Assembly (NCBI GenBank): GCA_028274465.1
Contig: CM051456.1
Coordinates: 2,543,545-2,607,544 of the forward strand
DNA: 64,000 bases
Direction: 5' to 3'
Source of the DNA: Plantago ovata
Taxonomy: Eukaryota > Streptophyta > Magnoliopsida > Lamiales > Plantaginaceae
Shown: positions 1-10,152 of the stretch, piece by piece
Numbering within the stretch: the stretch's first letter is position 1
Layout: each line of letters starts with the position of its first letter
Notes under the pieces: model-generated
Seen by the model: only the letters and a program-made list of their open reading frames with translations
What the model was told of the DNA's origin: nothing
Databases searched by the model: none
Program-made: the position numbers and the translations under genes

Positions 1-3000
1 ATGGATGGTTCCTAATTTGAGTTATAACATTTGAATTTTTCTTATATTCTACGTTCCCGACATGGATCTGGGGACTTAGCTTAGGTCTTCTTCTATTTTT
101 TTATCCTCGTTTGCCCTTTCTAATGCATATTCCGTCGTACCGGCATGGCCCCACGGATGGTTTTGGATCAGAGCGAGTCCTCGTCCAACGACTTAGTCAG
201 ACAATTACCAGCTAACACATGGAGAAGAAGGCTCCAACCATAACTAAGATGCTGCTTAGGTGAGGGAGAACAACTTCCTTTTGATAGAATTTCTTCCGTC
301 GCTCTATGGTGAAATTGACCAACTCCTACTTTTTTTGGCCCCGGCCCCCATCTCAGCTGGAGAGGCCTAGCCTTATCTGAGAAGTGCTACTTCGGTAAAG
401 TAAAATCGCAAATAAAAACATTCCCTGTAGATGTAGAACATTTTTCACAGACTTGCCCGAGAGATCGACCGAGTTAGCTCGACCGAAGGATATATCTTGC
501 TGTGTTGAAAAAACGAAAATGGAAAAAAAAAGACCAATTCTGATTTACTTTTCGAGATTCTTTCGGTATTCCTATTGAGTAAGCTCTCTCTCTCGAACCA
601 GCGCTCTTTTTACAGTCGCTTACAAAGCTTCGGTTCTGAACCTTCGGATCAATCAATGCCTTACTTTTTTTAGTTTTCCAGAGGTATAGGGCTCAGTCCA
701 TCAATCATACTATACGAGAACGAAGAACTCCTCTTTCAAGACCAAACGCTAAGCACAGTTCTTTGAATCAAAGTCCAATCGGATTGGATAGATCTATCTT
801 AGTCCTTTCTTTCTAGTCCAGTCCTAACGACTTAGTCGAAGTATTCTTCCTGCCCCTAGGAAGGGGGGACTCATTCGTTTGTTCTCCCGTAGAGAGTTAC
901 AGGATTCCATTCTCTTCCATGGATGGAAGATTCTGTCTTTCTTGATGGAGATTTCTTTTTTGCGACTCAGTCAAAGAAGGAGGAGAAAAAACATCGAATT
1001 ATTTTGATGAATAAAACGATGTTCCGTGGAGTTCTAATTGCATAAAAGAAAGAAGGGGCTGCGGCGCGTTAAGGGACTTTTGGCCTGCCAAAAAGGCTCG
1101 ACCGGAGTGACAAGATTGACTGAAGCTGTGGCTGGATCCGGTCATTCAATAGTAGGAAAATGCTCAAGTGAAAGAAGCCCCCATACCCTCTCTTCTTTCC
1201 CCCTATCACAAGGGGCCTAGCGGATTCTTGCCAATTTCTCTACTCGACTTCGGATCGTCGAGGAGCGCAGCTCAGAGTCTCTTTTCGATCGATTTGAGAA
1301 CTTTCGTCTCCTCCCTCTGGACTATACAATGACTCAATCGATGAATCAAAACAAGGGTCCTCCGATAGCATCTTTTAGTCCAATTTTTTGAAAAAGCGAA
1401 GTTTCGAATCGCCACCCAAGTCTGAGATGTCTTTGCTTTACAAACTTATTTTGGTTCCCTTTCGTCTCTGTTCGACCAGTCGGTCTTACAGTCAGGCAGG
1501 CTTCTACCATTACGCTCACGAGAGAGGAATACCTGTCACCCTGATACCGATTCTGTGATCCATGAAAACTCTCCCGGTTCGCCTACAGACAGATAAAGAG
1601 ACTGGAGAGAGGAAAAATGGGGCGGTAGCAACTTAAGACCCCAGAACACTATACATTCGCCCCATATCCTCCCAAGATAAAGGGTGCTTTTAGAAGATCT
1701 TTTTGCTTGCGTTTTCGAAACGATCGATCTGCTTCCACTTTTCACCCGCCAATCCCCGTCCTACACCACCGGATGCTCCCTCGTGCCAAGGATCCTCCTA
1801 GAAATGCGTGCTTGTTTTCGTTGGATAAGAAAGCCTCCGCCACACAACCTTGTTGTCCATCATCTGATATCCCGAAATGACAGCAGTCAATCTCTTCCCA
1901 TTTCCTCGCTGACCCATCATGCCTAGGTAGGTATTCTTCATAGAGTGAGTCCATACCGGACTTTATCAAAGTCCAAGAAATGTCAGGATGAAAAAGGATC
2001 TTTTGATTGGCTCATTATTCGTAGGATTAAGCATCTCATTGTTGGGGAAACTAAGCCTCTAGAATAGAAATGCCCCAATATGAGCTCGAGGTTTACTTTC
2101 GCTCGGAGGTCATATAGATCGGAATCCGCAGCGAGAAGAACGAACTATTTTTTGAAAGACCAAGTTCTTGCCCAGTATGGGGAGCCTAGAAATTTCGGTT
2201 TTACCCTTTTTGATCTTTGGAATGCTAGCTATGCTTCTCACAGTCATTGAACTATGACAACATAATGGCAAATTCTGAAAAGGTTTTGCCGAGAGAGTTC
2301 GCGAGTAAAGAAAGGCTAGTCTATTCTCTGAGCGTTGTACGAGTTGGAGTGCTTCGATTCTTGCTTGATGGCATTCGAGGCCCGTGGGGGAGTTAGCATA
2401 CTAAGATTCCACCTATCCTATATAATATAGAAGGCTTTTTCGGTAAGCCTGGATTAGAGGAAGAAATGTAGTGGAATGGAACAGCAGGCGGGTTACACGT
2501 TCCGCTGTGCCTAGATGTAGGGGGCTTACGCCGATAAAACATCAAACCTTCAAGGTTCAAAGAAGGATAGGAAATCGTAAACGATTGAATCGAAATTCAC
2601 AACAAGAAGAATAGCCAAGCAAGGGCCCATCCCTCCTAAGAAGTCAGAGGAGAAAGCCAACCAAAAGATGATATCGTCCACATTTACTAATAAAGCTAAT
2701 TAAAGGGAATCTCTTTTCCTTTACAAAAATGTAAGATAAAATCCTTGGTCTTACTTACGGATTGTATTTCGCAGAACAATATACTCTCTCGCCGCTTCAA
2801 CCGGATGTTAAGGCATGACCTTCTTAGTGGAATTTACATTCTTCTTCTACCCCGAAAAAGACCGAAAGGAAGTAGAAAATGCGAATAAAAAAAGTGATGG
2901 GACTCGGTAGTTCGGATCTCAGCGATCACTTGCTTTGGTCAAAACAGATATCAAGAAGAGAATAGGCATCAAGTAGAGAAGAGACTGCAAGCACATTTAT

Positions 3001-4300
3001 TGAGGCATCGAATGGTAGTGCCATTCTTCTGGGTGGTTGCTTGTACGGCTTGAAAGTTCTGGTACAAGGACTAGAAATCCCGAACCAACACTTTGATGCT
3101 ATTTGCGTCTGTTTCAGATGCGAAAAGAGGCAAGAAAAAAGAAGAAAAATCACAGAAATAATAACTTTCTTGTCGTCTCTTTTTGGTAAAGAGAGAAGAA
3201 GAAAGAGTGGAAGAGTTCCGAAAGGGAAATGGGGTAACCGGGGAATCACTTGAGAAAGGGAGTTTCCCTCGATGGGCAAGTACGATCGCTACAAAATTCG
3301 ATGGTTGAAGAAAGAATTCCCTCCTAGTCCTAGGTTCCCCTACCTTAAAGTAGGGGCACGTTCTAGCTCGATTCTAGGAAGAGAGGATCGCCGTAAATAC
3401 TTGCTTCTTTCGTTTGCGCAAGATTCTCCTTTCGTTCTTGTTTCATTTTCTCTTTTTGAACTGGCTGCGTCCCTTCCTATTCTTTCATTACTACTGCTGG
3501 TGGTCAACCTATGTCTTTTTAAATAAGATCGATTTTGCAAATATTGCCCTTTTCATCATTTCTTCGCATGTACCCGCAGTAGCATTTAAGTAATGCCCTT
3601 TGATTTCACCTGTTTCCGCCTATCTCGTCGGCTTCATCGTTCGGTTTGCTCGGAATAACAATCTCTGGCAGAAGAATGGGAAGGTGGGGACGTTTTGTTG
3701 GCACAGATGTGACATCAATTCAAGGTAGTGCAGAAGGGGAATTGGTTTGACAGAATTAGAGTGAAGATGGCCTTCAGCCAGAATAAGAGATTCCCCACGC
3801 CCGGCTAGAGGAAAGTCTTCTCTCTCGAAAATGGGGAACATGCGATTTTGGCCTTAGCTGGGATTATAGATCAGCAGATCGAGACAGCCTGGACATAGGT
3901 CGAACCAAGAGACATAAATGAGAGAATCTAGGTAATTGAGTGGAACAGAGATTTCCATGACGGAATCCATTCCTGAATAAAGCAACTGCTTACTCCTTCA
4001 CACTATACGGAAATTGTCGTACTCGAGCCAGGCCAGGAATTAGGACTAACGAATACAACTAATAGGGAGGGGCTTGTTGCCCCCGAGCGAGTCCTCTTCT
4101 TATCGATCTGAAACCGACGGCGGAATAAGATAGATCTTCCTAGCCTATGTTAGACAAATCGTTTATACGATTTGCAATCTCCTCGATTCTTCCGCGAGAC
4201 TTAAGTAAGGTTCCGTTCCCTGCGGAGATAGATCCTAGCTATAGTACTTCTAACTTGTTTTCCATAGAGAGCAGAGGAAAAGAAATTGGATACTTGGATA
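1..4300. other. Probable nuclear insertion of plant mitochondrial DNA (NUMT), no intact gene
   Basis: This stretch differs in texture from the rest of the window. It is less AT-rich, lacks the poly-A/T runs and intron-like tracts, and is full of CTTTC/GAAAG-rich segments with runs of short unrelated ORFs, as in plant mitochondrial intergenic DNA. No ORF exceeds about 120 codons and none is recognisable. The shift to ordinary AT-rich nuclear sequence occurs at about 4,300-4,320, after the GAAATTGGATACTTGG segment. I recognise the style rather than a specific mitochondrial locus. An assembly chimera with an organelle contig is an alternative to a real insertion. Confidence 0.6.
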
Positions 4301-5190
4301 GTATCATTCACATGAGGTAGATAGTGTGTGTCACCTGATTTGTTGATAATATAAGCACAAAACACACCCTATGTGCGTGGCATCTATGTCCTAATTTAGA
4401 AATGCTAATTTTTATATTTCTAAATACATGAATTCACTTAATTAATTAAGGTCTCGAGTTCGAGTGTTGTGAATGTGAAAAACACTGTTGGCATAGCCAC
4501 CTTCTCAAATACGGTCCAATAGTACTCGATTTAACTTGTCGTCAAAGCAGATACCACTAAAATAAAATCTTCCACACCATCTTCAACACATTCGGTTGAT
4601 AATTTGATATATTTGTACACGTTGGTGTATAAGTGACCATATATTTGTATTTTATATGAATACTTTTAATAGTTTCAAAAGGTATACATGCCAGTTTCGG
4701 ACCAAGTTTGATATCATATCATCAATATACTTCGTGGGCATGGGCATGGCATGGCACAGTCCAGTTGTTACAACTAATGTTCTCATGTTTATGAGGCAAC
4801 AATGATCAAATAATTCCATTTTAAACATTCACAATACTACCCTCAATTTTGAGTATTAGTAATGTTATTTCGTTTGAACATAACTGAACAAAACAAAACT
4901 GAATTGAACAAAACTGAATTGAATTGAATTTACATGTAATATAAAATACAATTAAGAAAATCTGAACAGAAGCGAACTGAAGTGAATGAATCTAAACTAA
5001 ATTGAATTGAACTAAACTGAACTGAACTTAACTTAATTTAATGAGTTTTTAGACCAGACTTAACATACCAATATTTTAATTCACAATCTTTTTGCCAAAA
5101 ATTGCACTTCTCCCACAAATTAAAAATATGGTAACATTTTGTCATAATAAGTGCCCTTGCCAAGAAGAGAATAAAACCAATAAAGACTCT
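4300..5190. other. Intergenic region with degenerate GAACTGAA/GAATTGAA repeats
   Basis: No gene is seen. About 4,870-5,040 is a low-complexity patch built from variants of AACTGAA and GAATTGAA, followed by the proximal promoter of the first hydrolase gene. Confidence 0.6.
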
Positions 5191-5196
5191 CTCACT

Positions 5197-5204
5197 TATA
5201 AATA
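5197..5204 (+). promoter_or_regulatory. TATA box of the first alpha/beta-hydrolase gene
   Basis: TATAAATA lies 73 bp upstream of the ATG at 5,278, a normal plant spacing that leaves a short 5' leader of roughly 45 nt. It is inferred from sequence and position only. Confidence 0.6.
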
Positions 5205-5277
5205 TAACACCTCAACAATCAAAAGTGCACCTAACTACAATAATCAAGTAGCACTGCACTAGCTACCAAACACAACG

Positions 5278-8200
5278 ATGGTGGCCTCGAGTACTTCTTG
5301 CTTCTGCAGCATCGTCTCCCTCATCGGTTTCTACTTCCGCCGCTGCCTCATCTCCGCCGGACTCACCTCCCATAATGTGGAAATCGACGGCGGAGAGACC
5401 ACAATCCACTTGTGGGGTCCCCCTGCCCCGACTAACAAACCGGCCCTCGTGCTCATTCACGGGTTTGGTCCACCCGGCGCGTGGCAGTGGAAAAGGCAGG
5501 TCTCGTTCTTCGTTAAGGAGTTCGACGTTTACATGCCGGACCTTTTGTTTTTCGGGGAGTCGTTTACGAGTTCCGGTGAGAGGTCGGAGGTTTTTCAGGC
5601 GGCTTGTTTGGCTAAGGTGTTGTTGAAGCTCGGCGTTTGTAGGTACGTGATATTTATTAATGTCTTAACTTATAAGTATGATTCTACGTGTCATAGATGT
5701 TTCCGTTGGGAAATTAATGGAATTTATGGTTTTTTATTTTTACATCTGATACCAAACAAACACGGTATTTTGGATGCTGGGAAAGTGCCATTTAGTGCTG
5801 TCACACGATTAGTTTTAACGAGTATTCACTTGGTTTTGTCTCGATAAAGCTCGAATTCAACTCGTTCGATAAGAATTTTACTCTAAGCTCGGATATATTT
5901 TTAAGCTTAATTGTCATGCTTATATTCGAAATGCTCTTGATAGACTCACAATACTTGGTTATTATTTTATTTTCTTGTTATGAGTTAGACTCGAGCTCGA
6001 GTATGAAATTTTTCTAAAAGTCATACTTGGCTTGCATATAATTCGATTTTGGTTATACTTTGCTCAACTCGAATAACATCACGATTTGTGTACATAAATT
6101 CAATTTAGTTTAAATTCCTTAGGTGAAATTTAGTTTGGTATAACCCAGCTTTCCATTGATCAAGACAACAGGACCATATGTGTCCACATAAATTTTGCGT
6201 GGAACCTAGAAGTTTCATTTCATAATTTCATTAATAACATGAAATTAGTTTCCTGCCAATTAAATAGGGGATATATAATGCTGATAAGTAAACGGTGAGA
6301 GAAACAAAATTCAGGAAATTATATATTTTTGCCCTAACGTGTCGGTAAGTGCAAATGCAGTTCTATGTCAATTCTTAAATATATATCCTGTACTCTAAAA
6401 TATAATATCGCGTATTTGAAAATTTTATAACATTTGCATAGGTATTCATTGATCGGAACGAGCTATGGTGGGTTTGTGGCATATCGCATTGCGGAAATGT
6501 GTCCGGAGAGAGTGCATAAAGTGGTGATAGCGAGCTCGGCCTTGAACATGACGCCTAACGATAATGTGGAGCTGATCAAAAGAGCGAATGCTGATCGAAT
6601 CGATGATGTGCTAATGCCACAAACCACCCAGGGGCTTAGGACAATGTTCAAGTTGGTGATGTACAAGACACCCTACTTGCCCGATTTCTTCCTCAACGAT
6701 TCTATTGATGTGAGAACTTTATTCTCCTCTCTAATTTTTCCTTTTTCCTATCTTAATTTGAATGTTACTCGTACAATTTAAAATGGGAGCATGCATATAG
6801 CTAGAAAATAAAAGTATTTTCTTTTAAAACTTTATTATGTCAATTGTCATTTCAGAAGTCAACCAAGAATTGTTGATGGCAAAGTTTATACGTCTTTTAC
6901 ATTCTGTTTGCATCTCACGGATACATAAAAAGTGTTGTTAATTAGGAAGTGACAAATTAAAACCTTATTTATTTTGGTATCACAATGTCGGTATCTTTAA
7001 TCATACAGTATTAGAATTAGAATCAATCTTGTGTAGTTGAGAGTGACTCAATAAGATCGAGGAAGGTTTTGTAAGTTTTGTTCCCTTTGTATTAAAAAAT
7101 TTAAGTCGCATTGAACTCAACTTATTAGTAATATAAAAAGAACAAATCACTAGAACGTCATGAATTCAATTCAAATATTTTTTAAATGAAAATGATAGAG
7201 CTGGATTGATTGATTAGTGGGTGTCGTGTCTAATATATTACCTAAGTTTTAAAAATTAGTAATGTATGAACGACTTTTGAAGAAAGCAACTCAATTGATT
7301 CAATATTGGGTTACTTATTCTGCCGCGCGCCACTAAAATAAATTCAAGTCAATCTGATCAATTGTAACAACATACCGTACGTAACAAGTAACAACAAGAT
7401 AAATAAAAACATTCGTGTACGTTTAACTTAAAATACAAATAATTTCAATTCATATTTATAGTGATTTTTTCCTATGTATCCATGGATATTGTGATACTAT
7501 CAAATTTACTTGGATCCATTGAATACGTTTGAAAATTTATGGATTGGAATTGGTATTGTGTGCATCGTATCGGACCAAAATGCGTTGATCGTTACCAGAT
7601 TACCCAATCTAATTTTGTTTATTTTCCATCCCTGCAAATTTGTGCAGAAATTGTTTGCAGTAAATAGGGAAGAAAAGCTGGAACTGTTGAAAGAATTGAC
7701 CATCGGAAAACATGACATGACTTATTTAACCATATCTCCACTTTACCAGGTACATGCTCGCTCTTTTCAAAAATTTACCTTGACCCTCACATAGAACTTA
7801 TGCGGTGCATGTGGGAGGGTGATAGAGGGTGGTCAATGTGGGGTGTCCGCCCTCTAAAATTTAAAAAGAAATTTGTTTTAGTTAATTTTTTATTTTTTAG
7901 TACTTGGCCCTGAATTTTCGAACTACACCTATATATATATAATTTGGTCCACCCAAACTTCAAATCCTTGGTCCGCCACTGATGTTACATACTCCTAATA
8001 CATAACATTGTTTTGCCGGAAAAATGCAGGAAGTGCTGATCGTGTGGGGAGATTATGACCGGATATTTCTACCGGAGAAGGCTAGGAACCTCCACCAGTA
8101 AGTACTACTTCCTCCGAAAACTTTATAGGTTCCCATTTGGTTTTGTTGACTTTTTTTATGTCCGGTTTGACCTCAAATTAAACATAATTTATAACGAAAA

Positions 8201-8619
8201 AAGTAATTTTAAAAATTATATTATAAAAATATAAGAAGTATACTTTAATAATATAATTTTTAAAATTATTTTTTCACAATGAATTATAATTAATTTGAGG
8301 TCATATCGGACATAAAAAAAGTCAACAAAACCAAATGGGAACCTATAAAGTTTACGGAGGAAGTAATTTATTTAGGCTCTGCTCTCTTTGTATGAACATA
8401 ACTGAACTAATTTGTTTTTCAGATGAAAATAACATAACCTTAATTAAGTTTCAGTAATTGAACCTATTAATTCAACACCGAATTATTATATTGTTGTATA
8501 TTTGCAGATTGCTTGGAGAGAAGGCAAAATTAGAAGTGATTAAGAACACTGCTCATACTCCCCAACTCGAGCGTCCAACCAAGTTTAACCACATTGTCAA
8601 CAACTTCCTACATGAATGA
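5278..8619 (+). CDS. Alpha/beta-hydrolase fold protein, copy 1 (5 exons, 304 aa)
   Basis: Exons are 5278-5642, 6442-6709, 7648-7749, 8030-8097 and 8508-8619. All introns are GT-AG and the frame is continuous over 915 nt. The protein has the HG oxyanion motif (LIHGFGPPG, about residue 60), a nucleophile elbow GTSYGG just after the first junction, the acid in WGDYD and the histidine in NTAHTPQ, so a complete Ser-Asp-His triad is visible. It belongs to the small plant esterase/lipase-like family of the alpha/beta-hydrolase superfamily. There is no clear targeting signal beyond a hydrophobic N-terminus. The substrate cannot be told from sequence. A paralogue with identical intron positions lies at 13.2-15.0 kb, so this is a tandem pair. 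Intron 4 holds a Stowaway MITE and intron 3 another repeat end. The start is the first ATG after the TATA box and matches the paralogue. Confidence 0.88.
5840..6080. repeat. CTCGA-rich dispersed repeat in intron 1
   Basis: A segment rich in ACTCG/GCTCGA words (AACTCGTTCGATAAGA) lies inside intron 1. Very similar wording (AACTCGCTCGATAAGA) recurs at 39,470-39,560, which suggests a dispersed repeat family. I could not define its ends. Confidence 0.4.
7800..7985. mobile_element. Transposon-like fragment in intron 3 of hydrolase copy 1
   Basis: This G-rich stretch ends in TTGGTCCGCCACTGATG, the kind of CCGCCACTG terminus seen on common plant non-autonomous DNA elements. Related wording appears near 13,585, 17,410 and 36,520. 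No matching inverted end or target duplication was found. Confidence 0.3.
8106..8365. mobile_element. Stowaway-type MITE in intron 4 of hydrolase copy 1
   Basis: The element starts CTTCCTCCG and ends CGGAGGAAG, flanked on both sides by TA, the Tc1/mariner (Stowaway) target duplication. Arms of about 95 nt are near-perfect inverted repeats around an AT-rich centre, so the whole 256 bp can fold into one hairpin. There is no coding capacity. It sits within the intron and leaves the splice sites untouched. Confidence 0.88.
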
Positions 8620-9340
8620 TGACGGATGATGGATATTACTGTTTTCCCAAACCTCTTGTTTCGATGTAGAAGATGTTAATGTCTATGATCTTGTACAGAG
8701 AGTCTTTTAAAGTCTTGGTGAATTTAATTAAACTCTCTGAATTCGATCTAAGTTATTTAGACTTGTTGCACCAACCTTATGAAGAATAATAACTTGAACA
8801 TTTTCTATATATCTAAGTTTTTATACTCTAGCCGGCCGTGAGATATGTATGTCACATTAGGGAGACTGGGAGACGAGATTGTTTTGAGTGGATAAGATCA
8901 TATTCAGAGTTGCATCAAGTTATCTACAGGGACCAAAAGTTCATGAGATACCGTCCAAAAAGAATAGCTCGAACCAAGAAGAATGAGATGGTGAAGTTGT
9001 AATAAGTGGCCTGTAAGTTTAGACCCATACCTGCTCATGATACCACTGTGAATGGGACAAGTTGTGAGGATTCTAATTTAGTAGCGCCAAATAACTTGGT
9101 CAGGTCAGGACTCAGGACCCTATCCGAACCTTTTAACTTTTGTGGGTCTTCAACCGGGTTCGGAACTCTTCAACACCCAACTCGATACGGGACTCGTATC
9201 CGAATCGGCACTCTGCTAGAACACATAAATCTATATTAATTAAAGTAATATAATAAGCCTGTTGATTCAATCAATTGATTGACCTACCAATCAATTTTAA
9301 TTCGTTGATCTTGCTTATCCAATTTTAATTTGGTGCGTAC
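8620..9340. other. 3' flank of hydrolase copy 1 and intergenic DNA
   Basis: The first part is probably the 3' UTR of the hydrolase gene. The rest has short ORFs only (longest 77 codons, no recognisable motif). Confidence 0.5.
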
Positions 9341-9360
9341 ATGTGTCCTTAGTTAATTAA

Positions 9361-9530
9361 AAGATGTAGGGTTCGTATCCTGTTGACGTGATTTTTCTCC
9401 ATTATTATTATTTTTTTTTATTGAAGGTGTTTGCTTCGAATCTTGTTGGCGTGATGTTTCTCTATTATTTGTATCATTATTTTAGTTGAAGGTGTTGGGT
9501 TCGAATCTTATTGACGTAATTTTTTTCTTT
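9361..9530. repeat. Three tandem ~65 bp repeats
   Basis: Three diverged copies begin at about 9,361, 9,425 and 9,490. Each has a GGTTCG-ATC-TGTTG-CGTGAT-type core (GGGTTCGAATCTTATTGACG) followed by a T-rich ATTATTATT tail. Confidence 0.65.
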
Positions 9531-9636
9531 TTTATTTATTCTCTTCTTAAATTTTTATTTTTTAACATAAAGTTGTATGATGTATTATACTTAATTTTAA
9601 AATATAACCATGATATGTTCTTATAAAAAAAGACAT

Positions 9637-9760
9637 ACTTCCTCCGTCCAATAATAAATGTAACACTTGATTTTGTTGACTTTTTCGATGATCATTTTGA
9701 CCTTAAATTATTCTTAAATCATACGATAAAAATAACTAAAAATATCATATTATGAAACTA
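9637..9760. mobile_element. Solitary Stowaway-like end
   Basis: TACTTCCTCCGTCCAATAAT followed by TGATTTTGTTGACTTTTT matches the outer end of the MITE at 8,106-8,365, including the TTTTGTTGAC word. No inverted partner end is visible downstream, so it looks truncated. Confidence 0.5.
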
Positions 9761-10118
9761 GAATGTTTATATGAATCACTTGACAATATATTCAACTGAT
9801 GAAAAATAACAATTAACTTGCGAAAAAGATGCATTGCAGATTTTGAAGTTGAATGTTTCTAAAGTTTAGAGATGTATCTGATGGTTCTTAACTCATCGGA
9901 AGAATACTTTTTGTATGTCTAATATAGTTCAATTCAAAACTATTAATTGCATAACTACAAAAACTATATACATTTATAGCACCCCATTTATATTAAGTTT
10001 AATTACTCAATTAGTTATTTTTTTTATTATGTTTGAAGTCATTATGTGAAAATTATATATTCACCATTTATTTCAATATATTATTTAATAAAACAATAAT
10101 GTTTTACAAGATTACGCT

Positions 10119-10149
10119 TCACACGCGTAGCGTGTGACGCGGTTCCTAG
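10119..10149 (+). mobile_element. 3' terminus of a Helitron-like element (A)
   Basis: A perfect 8 bp stem TCACACGC/GCGTGTGA with a 3 nt loop is followed 12 nt later by CTAG and then T. This is the hallmark 3' end of Helitrons: a subterminal hairpin, then CTRR, with insertion before T. The 5' end was not found, so only the terminus is annotated. Confidence 0.7.
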
Positions 10150-10152
10150 TAT

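Noticed and set aside
2926..3279. 117-codon ORF in the mitochondrial-like block
   Set aside because: Not recognised as any mitochondrial or nuclear protein, with another ORF on the opposite strand. Typical of organelle intergenic DNA.
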